NCBI RefSeq assembly: GCF_010500965.1
Contig: NZ_QVMI01000007.1
Span: 1-64,000 of the forward strand
Direction: 5' to 3'
Source: Bacteroides sp. 51
GTDB lineage: Bacteria; Bacteroidota; Bacteroidia; Bacteroidales; Bacteroidaceae
Length of the DNA: 64,000 nucleotides
Shown piece by piece: positions 1 to 7,479 of the stretch. The notes below the pieces were generated by a model. The model was not told where the DNA came from, searched no databases, and saw only the letters and a list, made by a program, of their open reading frames with translations. Each line of letters begins with the position of its first letter. Positions within the stretch are counted from its first letter, which is position 1. The translations under genes were made by a program, and so were the position numbers.

Positions 1-121
1 ATCACTGTCGCTGTACATAAAATAAAATATTAGAATTATACAGCGCGAAACTAAGAAAAACAGAAATAAACATCAAGACGTCATTTTTGGACGCTTACAG
101 GAAATATATTTAAATAAAAAA

Positions 122-634
122 TCAGATTTTTTCCAAATAACTCTTTGGAACCTTCACACTAACCACCAAGACTTGTGGTATACGTAATAACACATGCGTC
201 TTACCTTCAACGCGCACCATTTCACCTTCAACCCCGGTAAGATTACCCTTTATAATCCGCACCCTATCGCCCGGTGCATAGGTATCACAACTCTGGCGAA
301 TCGATTCCGGCGAAAGATCCATGACGAACATGAAATCTTCCATTTGTTTATCCGGCACCACCAGCAAGCTACCCGTTTCAACATCCTTGATGTAATGCAA
401 CTTCAATGCATAATCTTTCACCAGCGCAAAAGCATGCTGTTTAGTTGTCCGGATAAAAATCAGATTATTGATAACGGGAACCTCGATACGCTTTACACGA
501 TCACTGATTCGGCGGGTGACAATATGAGTGGGTAAATAATGAGCGATTTCTAATTTTTTCAGCGAATTCCGAAGACCTAACTCCTGATTAGCCCGGGTAC
601 GAGCAGCGAACCAATATTCTTGATTTTCAACCAT
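122..634 (-). CDS. upxY: UpxY-family transcription antiterminator (NusG-like)
   Basis: The 170-residue protein has a NusG N-terminal-like domain (residues ~1-105, starting with the EYWFAARTRANQE stretch) and a KOW-type module (~118-150, APGDRVRIIKGNLTGVEGE). In Bacteroidales, UpxY proteins are encoded first in capsular polysaccharide operons and act at the leader of their own operon to let RNA polymerase read through the long transcript. The gene points off the left edge, so the capsule operon should lie outside the window. A well-formed promoter lies about 165 nt upstream of the start, leaving a leader of about 150 nt, as expected if UpxY acts on its own 5' untranslated region. Family assignment is firm; the identity of the capsule locus cannot be seen. 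Confidence 0.9.
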   Translation of the reverse strand: MVENQEYWFAARTRANQELGLRNSLKKLEIAHYLPTHIVTRRISDRVKRIEVPVINNLIFIRTTKQHAFALVKDYALKLHYIKDVETGSLLVVPDKQMEDFMFVMDLSPESIRQSCDTYAPGDRVRIIKGNLTGVEGEMVRVEGKTHVLLRIPQVLVVSVKVPKSYLEKI

Positions 635-1129
635 TTAAATTTTGTCTTCGAGTGTTTAATTTGTTTGTTTCCAACGCTACGCTAATTGTTCGATACAGAG
701 CGACCGGACAATTTTGCTAAGTTTTAGGTTCATTTAAACCATAATGAAACGGATCTTTGCCATTTAAGCTAGGGCAGAATAATCCGATTAATGGCGCAAA
801 GGTAAAACGTTAAAATGAAACAGCAAAATAATTCCGGGCATAAAATTGAAGTTTACTGTTTTTGAATTACAAGAGTCTGTTAAAAATCTGCTTGGACCAA
901 CAAATGCACTAGCTATATATACGTAATATATAAGAGTTTTTTTGTAACACCAGAGGTAGGTCCAACCTACCTCTACTTACCCACACAAAAAGAGTGGATA
1001 TACACGCGCCCCCGCCCGCGCGTACGCGAGCACGAGAAAAAACTAACATAAAACTAACATTCTCTTAACACAGATTTCAGGAAATGAACACAAAGATTTG
1101 GGGACTATTAATTTTAAAACTTTTTTTTT
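635..1129. other. Intergenic region: upxY leader, promoter and a short hairpin
   Basis: This 495-bp gap between divergent genes holds the upxY leader and promoter, an AT-rich stretch, a 10-bp-stem hairpin at 952-974 (AGAGGTAGGT / ACCTACCTCT) without a T-run, and a short GC-rich tract at 1003-1032. I see no coding sequence in it. Confidence 0.6.
797..827 (-). promoter_or_regulatory. Bacteroidales sigma-A promoter for upxY
   Basis: On the minus strand TTTG (827-824) is followed after exactly 19 nt by TACCTTTG (804-797), matching the Bacteroidetes TTTG-N19-TAnnTTTG pattern. Predicted transcription start is near 790. I looked for inverted repeats flanking it that would make it invertible and saw no convincing pair. 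Confidence 0.7.
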
Positions 1130-1465
1130 ATGAAAAAGAAAAATCTAAAAGTCACCATTGTGTGCAAAGAGTTAGGTATTGAGCTAAGTGAAGAACTCTA
1201 TTCGCCGGAAATCCAAAAGTTGATTAAAGCAAAAAAAACGATTAACCGGAGGGCAACAGTAAAAGACTGCAATTCTGACATTATCGAAACAATTTACGAA
1301 CTCTGGGAGGCCGAAGACCTTGCTATTCCAGGCGAAGACGGAATTGAATCACTGGCAAAGTTTATTTACAATACCTTTCGCTTTGCCAAAAAGAACGGAG
1401 ACAAGGGATACCTCGCCCTATCTTCCATTGCATCAATGCTTTACAAGCTAAAACGTAAAGGTTAA
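1130..1465 (+). CDS. Hypothetical protein, lysine-rich, 111 aa
   Basis: I do not recognise a family. The protein is basic at its N-terminus (MKKKNLKVTIV), has a short KAKKTINRRATVKD segment around residue 40, and is predicted mostly helical in its C-terminal half; no signal peptide, membrane segment or metal site is visible. It sits alone between divergent upxY and the virE-like gene, followed at once by a 12-bp-stem hairpin, so it is probably its own transcript. Small proteins of this kind recur beside capsule loci in Bacteroidales, but nothing here indicates a function. Confidence 0.6.
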   Translation: MKKKNLKVTIVCKELGIELSEELYSPEIQKLIKAKKTINRRATVKDCNSDIIETIYELWEAEDLAIPGEDGIESLAKFIYNTFRFAKKNGDKGYLALSSIASMLYKLKRKG

Positions 1466-1472
1466 CAGAAAT

Positions 1473-1498
1473 AAGGGGTTCCGGGTCCGGAACCCCTT
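1473..1498 (+). terminator. Strong hairpin after the 111-aa gene
   Basis: AAGGGGTTCCGG and CCGGAACCCCTT form a perfect 12-bp stem with a 2-nt loop, starting 8 nt after the stop codon. There is no T-run directly after it, so it may be a transcript-end stabiliser rather than a classic terminator. Confidence 0.45.
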
Positions 1499-1528
1499 GA
1501 AGGTTCTCAAAAAAATAGTTCACCTTTG
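1497..1528 (+). promoter_or_regulatory. Possible promoter for the virE-like gene
   Basis: TTG (1497-1499) is followed after 21 nt by CACCTTTG (1521-1528), one mismatch from TAnnTTTG. It would give a leader of about 80 nt. It overlaps the upstream hairpin. Confidence 0.35.
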
Positions 1529-1617
1529 CAACTTATGAGAAATTGTTTTGAGAACGAGCAAAATCAAAACAGTTTCTAAACGCATTCACAATAGTCAATT
1601 TTAAAAGTAAGAAAAGT

Positions 1618-2595
1618 ATGAAAAGCATTCAAGTATCAGAATTTAAAGGATTTAGCAAACCAACAGGTAACGTTTCACTATTAGAGAAGCTGACAGATAT
1701 TACCGAAGGAAAACATCTGTCTACCATAAAAAAATTACGGGCATTACTATGCGAAAACAAAACAGAAGAAGCCGCACGCGTCAAACGGCAGTTACCGGGC
1801 TTCACCTTATCGGCCACCTATACCGGAAAACGTACCGAGGAAGGAATCACCGGATATAACGACATCCTGATGCTGGACTTCGACAAACTAACCGAAGAGC
1901 AGCTCACCCAGTGCCGGGAAATAATCGAAAAAATACCTTACACGCTATTCTGTTTCCGAAGCCCATCGGGAAACGGACTCAAAGCAGGGGTATATTACAA
2001 CAGCGAAGAAGCCGGGAAACTGCGCAACCGGCTCTTCGCAAAACCTGAAATCACAACCGCCGAACTTGAAGCGTATCACAAAAACATATTCGACCAATGC
2101 CGGCAATACTACGAAGTGCACTGTCAGGAAAAGGTAGACATCAGCGGAAGCGACATCGGAAGACTGTGTTTTGTATCACACGATCCCGAAACATTTGTGA
2201 ACCGCGAAGCCATCGAAGCACTCGCCACGCCAAGCTGTAGCATCATTGTATCACCACCGGCAGCAAAGCAATCGTCTAATACGAAGAAGATCAGCCAAAA
2301 GGAAATGATACTGAACGACCTGCCGGGCGACTCGTCGGTAGAATTCTCGCACATCAACCCACATGTTCAGATGGAGTTTCAACGATGCATCAACAAAACA
2401 CAACGAGACATCACCTATCTGCCCGGGCAACGCGACAAATACATCTACACCCTCGGGCACCTCTGCTACTGCAAAGGAATACCTCAGGATTGCACCACAC
2501 TGTTGACACAGCACCAGTATGGAGGAGACCCAGACATTGATATTCGGCAGATCATAGCCAATGCCTATCACTACACCAGCCAGACGGACAGGTAA
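1618..2595 (+). CDS. VirE-like primase/helicase, N-terminal half (BT4734-like domain)
   Basis: This 325-residue protein matches the BT4734-like/VirE_N domain: the central YNDILMLDFDKL and FRSPSGNGLKAGVYY motifs are typical of the primase-like N-terminal region of Bacteroidales VirE proteins. In that family the domain is normally fused to a C-terminal superfamily-3 helicase. Here a TAA at 2593-2595 ends it, and the same frame continues without a shift into the helicase half, giving QEEKQKLVAVRLMEF after the stop. So this is either a gene split by a nonsense mutation or a two-polypeptide version of the enzyme. The family's job next to capsule loci is not established; the fold suggests DNA primase/replication origin from a mobile element. 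Confidence 0.75.
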   Translation: MKSIQVSEFKGFSKPTGNVSLLEKLTDITEGKHLSTIKKLRALLCENKTEEAARVKRQLPGFTLSATYTGKRTEEGITGYNDILMLDFDKLTEEQLTQCREIIEKIPYTLFCFRSPSGNGLKAGVYYNSEEAGKLRNRLFAKPEITTAELEAYHKNIFDQCRQYYEVHCQEKVDISGSDIGRLCFVSHDPETFVNREAIEALATPSCSIIVSPPAAKQSSNTKKISQKEMILNDLPGDSSVEFSHINPHVQMEFQRCINKTQRDITYLPGQRDKYIYTLGHLCYCKGIPQDCTTLLTQHQYGGDPDIDIRQIIANAYHYTSQTDR

Positions 2596-2613
2596 CAGGA
2601 GGAAAAACAAAAG

Positions 2614-3765
2614 TTGGTGGCAGTCAGGCTTATGGAGTTTCTCGGCAGCATATGTGAAGCCCGCCGGAACATTGTTCTGGAAAGCCTGGAAATACGGATG
2701 AAGACAGACACTTCAGCGAACAACACCTATCACCCCATTCGCAAAGATGATTATAACACATTGTACATTGACGCCCAGATTTTCGGCATAAACTGCCAAC
2801 CGCATATTGTAAAAGCGGTGATCAATTCACGTTTTGCACACGAGTTCAACCCGTTCGAAGAGTACTTCTACGGTCTGCCGGCATGGGATATGCAAATTGA
2901 CTATATTAACCAACTTGCCGAAACCTTGCAAACAAGCAGTCAGGACTTTTGGCGCGACTGCTTCAAACGGTGGATCGTTGGTCTGGTGGCCTGTGCACTG
3001 GACGATGAGCGGGAGAATCAACTGGCACTTATCATCAAAGGGGCACAAGGCAAGGGAAAGTCAACATGGATACGCCATTTACTACCACCCGAACTAAAGT
3101 TGTACTATCGGAACGGTATGCTAAATCCAAACAATAAGGACCACATGCTTCTTCTCAGCCAACGAATATTGATTAATCTCGAAGAGTTCGAGGGAATGAA
3201 ACGGGATGATATCTCCGAGTTAAAACGCTTAATCTCACAGGACAACATTACCGAACGAAAGGCGTGGGCCGAAGAAACCGGGGTTTATGTTCGCCGGGCA
3301 TCGTTCATAGCCAGTACCAACGAGCCGCGTTTCCTGGAAGATATCACCGGTACCCGCCGCTTCCCAACCGTAACAGCAGAAGAGATTGATTACAAGACGT
3401 CCATTGAGCATGCGAAGATGTATGCACAGGCATTGCACCTCTGGAAGAGTGGATTCAAGTATTGGTATGATGAAGAGGAGTTTCAGGCATTAAATGCACA
3501 CAACCAACAGTATGTCATAGCCAGTCAGGAGCAGGAACTTTTCTATGTTTACTTCCGCAAACCGCTGGATAATGATTATACCATCAAGTGGATGTCGGTA
3601 AGCGAAATACTAAGTATATTGTCCATTTGGGGGAAAATACAAGCCAACAAGCAAACGCAACGAAACCTGATCAAAGTACTGGAGGAAGGGGAATTCCAGA
3701 AACGAGTAACAATCAATAAAATTACAGAATACCGGGTAGTGCACATCAACGAAGCTCGGGTTTAA
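2614..3765 (+). CDS. VirE-like helicase, C-terminal half
   Basis: This is the P-loop half of a VirE/D5-like ATPase. It has a Walker A motif (IKGAQGKGKST, ~residue 135), an acidic Walker B-like LINLEEFEG, and the conserved ASTNEPRFLEDITGTRRFP segment with its arginine finger region. Only TTG (2614) or an ATG at 2632 are available as starts, and a purine-rich AGGAGG lies at 2597-2602 between the stop of the upstream half and this start. The gene is in the same reading frame as the upstream half, which argues for a single ancestral protein of about 715 residues interrupted by one stop codon. If re-initiation occurs, both domains could still be made. Confidence 0.7.
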   Translation: MVAVRLMEFLGSICEARRNIVLESLEIRMKTDTSANNTYHPIRKDDYNTLYIDAQIFGINCQPHIVKAVINSRFAHEFNPFEEYFYGLPAWDMQIDYINQLAETLQTSSQDFWRDCFKRWIVGLVACALDDERENQLALIIKGAQGKGKSTWIRHLLPPELKLYYRNGMLNPNNKDHMLLLSQRILINLEEFEGMKRDDISELKRLISQDNITERKAWAEETGVYVRRASFIASTNEPRFLEDITGTRRFPTVTAEEIDYKTSIEHAKMYAQALHLWKSGFKYWYDEEEFQALNAHNQQYVIASQEQELFYVYFRKPLDNDYTIKWMSVSEILSILSIWGKIQANKQTQRNLIKVLEEGEFQKRVTINKITEYRVVHINEARV

Positions 3766-3782
3766 ATAACCGACCTGGAAGA

Positions 3783-3862
3783 ATAACTCCTCGAGTTGTC
3801 ACGGTATCTCTTAGAGTTATCCGGACAACTCGAGGAGTTGTAGGGAAAACTCTAAGAGTTAC
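3783..3862. repeat. Palindrome tetrad 1 (AACTC..GAGTT family), 21-bp period
   Basis: Four 17-bp near-palindromes start at 3783, 3804, 3825 and 3846, exactly 21 bp apart with 4-bp spacers. Unit 1 reads ATAACTCCTCGAGTTGT, unit 4 AAAACTCTAAGAGTTAC. It lies between the convergent virE-like and AAA-ATPase genes, 18 bp after the former's stop. The same architecture recurs at 39945 and 57427. Confidence 0.85.
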
Positions 3863-3880
3863 GGGATAGATGTAAATATT

Positions 3881-5182
3881 TTAAAAATTACGAAGATAAA
3901 TTCCAATAGCATAAAGGGGTATATTAACCATCCAGGTTTCTTCTCTAAAGTCAGACATTGAAGTACGGATAGTAATAGTAGAATGGAATTTCTCGACAAA
4001 AGACTTCAAACTTTTCGCTCGTAAATTCTCAGCAGCCTTAACCTCAATGGGTATAATGCTACCATTTTGTTGAATAAGAAAATCTATTTCGGCAGTAGAT
4101 TGTTCAGAAGACCAATAATATACCGACAATCCGGAACTGGCTATCAGTTGTTGAAGTACATATTGTTCGGTCAATGCACCTTTAAATTCTTCGAAAATAG
4201 CATTATTCTCTAACAATGATTTAACATCCAACTCGGCCATACAAGCGAGCAATCCAACATCAGAAACGAATAATTTGAATGCTCCAAAATCTTCATAAGC
4301 CTTCAAGGGCATAGCCGGCTTAGTTACCCGATTCACTTTATGTACCAGTCCGCAATCCATCAGCCAAGCCAAAGCAAGCTCAAACTCTTTTGCCCGTGCT
4401 CCTTGCTTAATCAATCCGTAAACAAACTTTTTATTTTCTCTCGCCAGTTGAGTGGGTATAGAATTCCAAACCAGGCGGATACGAGGCACCACCTCTAGTG
4501 GAGCATGTTTTGAAAAGTCCTGTTGATATGCATCCAGAATCTGTTTCTGTATTTCACGCACCTCATTAAAATCTTTATGCTGAGCAAAAGCCGCTACAAC
4601 TTCGGGCATACCACCAACATAATAATACTGTTTCAGCAATTCAACATACTTGCTTTTAAATGCTTTCACCAGCTCCCATTGCCGCTCACGAAGAAGACCC
4701 AGCAAGGCATCTTCACCCAAGGCTTGCAAATACTCGTCAAAAGTAAGTGGATACAAATCCAGGAATTCAACTTTCCCAACAGGAAATGAGGTATGAGCAT
4801 GTAAAGCGATTCCAAGTAAAGAACCGGCGGCTATAATATGATATTCAGGCGCATTTTCCTGAAAATATTTCAATGAGGTAAGTGCACGCTTTGCCTCCTG
4901 TATTTCATCAAATATGATTAGTGTTTTTCCCGGTACCGGCTTCACACCTGTTGCAACCTGAAGAGCCAGCAAGATCCGGGAAAGGTCGAAGTCGTCTATG
5001 AAAAGTGATTGCAATTGCTGATCGCTTTCAAAATTTACATATACCACGTTTTCGTACTCACGATTGGCAAATTCTTTCATCAACCAAGTCTTTCCCACTT
5101 GCCTTGCTCCTCTTATTATCAAAGGCTTACGATTTGTTTTTTGTTTCCAATTCTGTAGTTTACTAAACAACTCCCGTCTCAT
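3881..5182 (-). CDS. AAA ATPase with DUF4143 C-terminal domain
   Basis: The 433-residue protein has an N-terminal AAA_14 module with Walker A (RGARQVGKT, ~residue 24) and Walker B (LIIFDEIQE, ~residue 88), followed by a C-terminal DUF4143 region ending in a PD-(D/E)XK-like TAEIDFLIQQ...IPIEVKA segment (~370-395). This two-domain family is widespread in gut Bacteroidales and other anaerobes as single, often multi-copy genes. Its biological role is unknown; the nuclease-like tail has led to suggestions of defence or toxin-like activity, which I cannot test here. It is monocistronic, convergent with the virE-like gene, and its promoter region carries three CCTAGG-core repeats that could be operators. 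Confidence 0.85.
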   Translation of the reverse strand: MRRELFSKLQNWKQKTNRKPLIIRGARQVGKTWLMKEFANREYENVVYVNFESDQQLQSLFIDDFDLSRILLALQVATGVKPVPGKTLIIFDEIQEAKRALTSLKYFQENAPEYHIIAAGSLLGIALHAHTSFPVGKVEFLDLYPLTFDEYLQALGEDALLGLLRERQWELVKAFKSKYVELLKQYYYVGGMPEVVAAFAQHKDFNEVREIQKQILDAYQQDFSKHAPLEVVPRIRLVWNSIPTQLARENKKFVYGLIKQGARAKEFELALAWLMDCGLVHKVNRVTKPAMPLKAYEDFGAFKLFVSDVGLLACMAELDVKSLLENNAIFEEFKGALTEQYVLQQLIASSGLSVYYWSSEQSTAEIDFLIQQNGSIIPIEVKAAENLRAKSLKSFVEKFHSTITIRTSMSDFREETWMVNIPLYAIGIYLRNF

Positions 5183-5216
5183 ATATTCTATTCCTTTATA
5201 TCATATCACATTAATA

Positions 5217-5299
5217 CCCTAGGACTTTCTGTGCAAATATACACTTTTTCCCTAGGAACTTTTGTGAAATAGAACATTATTACCTTAGGAACTTTAGGT
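5217..5299. promoter_or_regulatory. Three CCTAGG-core repeats over the ATPase promoter
   Basis: Near-identical segments ACCCTAGGACTTTCTGTG (5217), TCCCTAGGAACTTTTGTG (5252) and ACCTTAGGAACTTTAGG (5281) are spaced 35 and 29 bp. A minus-strand TATATTTG (-7 box, 5241-5234) lies between the first and second. The arrangement suggests an operator cluster for the AAA/DUF4143 gene. Confidence 0.5.
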
Positions 5300-5304
5300 T
5301 TACT

Positions 5305-5574
5305 TCACGGCTCACCCAAATATTTCACTATAGTAGCTACTTCTTTAGGTGTAAATCCACGACGGAATTTATTATAACCGATGGCGTTCAATTCATCCAT
5401 TAGCAACCGGTTGGTACGTATCCAACGAGCAAGGGTTTGCAGGGCAACAGTTACGCACTGGGTAGGGTTATAAAGTACAGCCAACTCTTCTTTGGTATAG
5501 GCCCGAACCTGGAACACAGGGGATTTTTCAATCATTTTCTCCATTAATAACGACAGTTTTTCCTTGATTTTCAA
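5305..5574 (-). CDS. DUF4248 domain protein
   Basis: The 89-residue protein contains the DUF4248 signature: RAYTKEELAVLYNP (~residue 24) followed by ALQTLARWIRTN and GYNKFRRGFTPKEVATIVKYLG at the C-terminus. The pattern of a tyrosine-rich N-terminus and two short helices looks like a small winged-helix/DNA-binding fold, but no experimental role is known. In Bacteroides and Parabacteroides such genes sit beside VirE, HU-like and amidase genes near capsule loci, as here. It is transcribed opposite to the HU-like gene. Confidence 0.8.
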   Translation of the reverse strand: MKIKEKLSLLMEKMIEKSPVFQVRAYTKEELAVLYNPTQCVTVALQTLARWIRTNRLLMDELNAIGYNKFRRGFTPKEVATIVKYLGEP

Positions 5575-5730
5575 TGTTATAAAGATAATAAAAAAGGATG
5601 GATTGAAGGTATTATAATGGGAATTTATTTGAACTTATCACAAAGTTCCTGATCTTTTTTTATCTCAATCGAAATTCATTTAAAATAAGTCAATCCAGGC
5701 TAACCGAATATGCAAACTTCAGGCATACCC

Positions 5731-5738
5731 TATCTTTG
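5731..5738 (+). promoter_or_regulatory. -7 promoter box for the HU-like gene
   Basis: TATCTTTG is a perfect TAnnTTTG match, about 110 nt before the ATG of the HU-like gene. No clear -33 TTG was found. The leader downstream contains three ATTCAAAATT repeats at 5807-5841. Confidence 0.5.
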
Positions 5739-5846
5739 CACAGAGAATAAAACCAAACAAATGAGCTCAACAATGGTTCGACCGGTCTAACCCAGTCAAT
5801 CCTCTAATTCAAAATTCAAAATTATTAATTCAAAATTATTTAAACT

Positions 5847-6341
5847 ATGGCTGTACCATACAAGAAGATTTTAAGAAAGAATCCGCAGGATAAAACGGAT
5901 ACCGGGAAGTATTACCCGCAGTTAATAACCCAGGGAAATAGTGTAGGACTGGACTATATCGCAGATATCATGCAACGATTCAGTTCGCTATCGCAAGGGG
6001 ATATCAAAAGTGTGTTGGACAACTTCGTAGAAGCCATGCGAATAGCTTTGGCAAGTGGGGTGTCGGTAAACATCACAGACTTCGGAGTGTTCAGGCTGGC
6101 CGTAAAAGCCGAAGGCAGAGAGGCGAAGAAGGATTGCAGTGCAAAATGCATCAAGTCGGTGAATATCAGCTTCCGCCCGTCGACAAGTGTAAAACCGGTA
6201 CTGGCAGGAACACGGGGAGCAACCAAGTTGCAGTTCTTCGATATTGAGAAAGGAGGTAACGGAGAACTCGAAGAGATCGGGGAACCAACTGATCCGGGTG
6301 CAGGAGGAGATGATGGCGAAGTGATTGATCCAGGATTCTAA
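5847..6341 (+). CDS. HU-related DNA-binding protein with acidic tail
   Basis: The 164-residue protein belongs to the Bacteroidales HU-HIG class of HU-like proteins. An extra N-terminal stretch precedes the histone-like helix-turn (~35-75) and the beta-arm segment VNITDFGVFRLAVKAEG (~72-90); the C-terminal ~30 residues are acidic and glycine-rich (from GNGELEEIGEP to the end). It differs from housekeeping HU (12394) in this tail and in lacking the canonical arm sequence. Its neighbours (coiled-coil protein, amidase) form a recurrent cassette near capsule loci. It probably binds DNA, but its target and the cassette's role are unknown. Confidence 0.8.
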   Translation: MAVPYKKILRKNPQDKTDTGKYYPQLITQGNSVGLDYIADIMQRFSSLSQGDIKSVLDNFVEAMRIALASGVSVNITDFGVFRLAVKAEGREAKKDCSAKCIKSVNISFRPSTSVKPVLAGTRGATKLQFFDIEKGGNGELEEIGEPTDPGAGGDDGEVIDPGF

Positions 6342-6342
6342 C

Positions 6343-6381
6343 CTACTTTTTCTTTTGGCTTGAACCAAAAGAAAAAGGTAG
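6343..6381. terminator. U/A-rich hairpin after the HU-like gene
   Basis: A near-perfect inverted repeat (CTTTTTCTTTTGG / CCAAAAGAAAAAGG, 6-nt loop, one bulge) begins right after the stop codon. It belongs to a common Bacteroidales intergenic repeat type and may act as a terminator in either direction. Confidence 0.5.
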
Positions 6382-6470
6382 CAAAAAGAAAGGCCCGATT
6401 AAGTGAGAGCAGTGCAAGCTTGCTTAAGCACTGCCGAACGAGAGGGCCTTGGGCGAAGCCAAAAGTTCAA

Positions 6471-6599
6471 GGCCTAATTTGTGCAGCGTTAAGCGAACAG
6501 TCAGGGTTACGCTAAAGGGTCTCAAACTCGCTTCGCTCAAACAGAAGCCCCTTTAACGCTTCACCCTGACTGTTCGCTTAACGCTGCACAAATTAGGCC
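6471..6599. repeat. Long inverted repeat with ~50-bp arms
   Basis: The arm from 6471 (GGCCTAATTTGTGCAGCGTT...) is repeated in reverse complement up to 6599. The first ~37 bp are perfect and the rest imperfect. The ~28-nt loop itself contains a palindrome around CTCGCTTCGCTC. It would form a very stable hairpin between the HU-like and coiled-coil genes. Confidence 0.8.
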
Positions 6600-6625
6600 G
6601 GGGAACCATGCGGGAGTAGGTTGTG

Positions 6626-6646
6626 AATAATAATAATAATAATAAT
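6626..6646. repeat. (AAT)7 microsatellite just upstream of a start codon
   Basis: Seven perfect AAT repeats end 10 nt before the ATG at 6657, in the ribosome-binding region of the next gene. Slippage here would change leader length, not reading frame. Confidence 0.85.
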
Positions 6647-6656
6647 CGTAAAAGAT

Positions 6657-6920
6657 ATGAAATATGTTTTGGAGTTGATAAGGATGGTTCTTCCGTTTCT
6701 GAAAAAAAAGAATGCGAAGGATATCAAGGAGTTTAGTGAGTTGGTGACGGGACAGTATGAGTTTTTGGCATTGCAGTTGGAAAAGGTGCTCAAGGATTAT
6801 TTTGAGATGAGCACGAAGGTGCATGAAATGCATGCTGAGATATTTAGCCTGAAGGCACAGTTGGCGGAAGCTGCGAAATTGCAATGTCTGTCGAAGGATT
6901 GTACCGAACGATGGCAATAG
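6657..6920 (+). CDS. Small coiled-coil protein of the HU-amidase cassette
   Basis: The 87-residue protein starts with a short hydrophobic/basic helix (MKYVLELIRMVLPFLKKK) and continues as a heptad-rich coiled coil (~25-75, FSELVTGQYEFLALQLEKVL onward), ending in two cysteines. I do not know a named family. Its position between an HU-like gene and a phage-type amidase is where small membrane or holin-like proteins are often found in related cassettes, so a role in letting the amidase reach the wall is conceivable, but the hydrophobic stretch is short. The (AAT)7 tract directly upstream may modulate translation. Confidence 0.6.
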   Translation: MKYVLELIRMVLPFLKKKNAKDIKEFSELVTGQYEFLALQLEKVLKDYFEMSTKVHEMHAEIFSLKAQLAEAAKLQCLSKDCTERWQ

Positions 6921-6963
6921 AGTGTAACAATCAAATGGTAAATTGTAAATCCGTAAATTGTAA

Positions 6964-7398
6964 ATGAGAAGGGTTAATTTGATTGTGATTCACTGCTCGG
7001 CTACAAGAGAGGACCGGGATTTCACAGAATATGATTTAGATACGTGCCACCGGCGACGGGGTTTCAATGGGCCGGGGTATCATTATTATATTCGAAAAGA
7101 TGGCCGGATAATCCCTACCCGCCCGCTGGAGAAGATTGGAGCACATGCCAAAGGGCATAACGCTCACTCCATCGGGATTTGTTACGAGGGTGGATTGGAT
7201 AGCCGCGGACAACCGAAAGACACCCGGACAGAAGAACAGAAACAGGCGATAGACAGCCTGGTAGAAGAACTACTGAAAAGGTTTCCGAATAGCCGGGTCT
7301 GTGGTCACCGGGATTTAAGCCCCGACCTGAATGGGAATGGGGAAATAGAACCGGAGGAATGGGTTAAAGCATGTCCGTGCTTTAGAGTTGAAAGTTGA
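6964..7398 (+). CDS. N-acetylmuramoyl-L-alanine amidase (T7 lysozyme-like)
   Basis: The 144-residue enzyme is a single Amidase_2 domain that cleaves the amide between MurNAc and L-Ala in peptidoglycan. Zinc ligands are visible: His in IVIHCSATR (~residue 9), His in VCGHRDLSPD (~118) and Cys in KACPCF (~138). It has no signal peptide, so export would need another route or cell lysis, as in phage endolysins. The last residues (RVES) and the stop codon are written by the first arm of the downstream 7-nt repeat hairpin. It is the last gene of the cassette beginning with the HU-like protein. Confidence 0.9.
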   Translation: MRRVNLIVIHCSATREDRDFTEYDLDTCHRRRGFNGPGYHYYIRKDGRIIPTRPLEKIGAHAKGHNAHSIGICYEGGLDSRGQPKDTRTEEQKQAIDSLVEELLKRFPNSRVCGHRDLSPDLNGNGEIEPEEWVKACPCFRVES

Positions 7399-7479
7399 AA
7401 ATTGAAAGTTGAAAGTGAACTATGCAGATCAATAAACACCAAGTCGGCATCGTAACTTTCAACTTTCAACTCTCAACTG
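7385..7479. repeat. Heptad-arm hairpin A
   Basis: Arms of tandem 7-nt units (GTTGAAA type) surround a loop at about 7421-7455 containing GATCAATAAACA and CGGCATCGTAAC. It lies between convergent genes, and each arm carries the stop codon of the gene entering it: the amidase on the plus strand and the PPTase on the minus strand. Confidence 0.9.

Noticed and set aside
635-900. Possible invertible promoter upstream of upxY, as in Bacteroides capsule loci
   Set aside because: Only 6-bp inverted matches (AATTGT/ACAATT) were found and no pair long enough to be recombination sites.
1003-1032. GC-rich tract (CGCGCCCCCGCCCGCGCG) as an origin or Z-DNA site
   Set aside because: It is too short and has no associated repeats or replication genes with known origin boxes.
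3783-3862. CRISPR-like appearance of the AACTC palindrome arrays
   Set aside because: Units are 17 bp and palindromic, spacers only 4 bp, and there are no cas genes.
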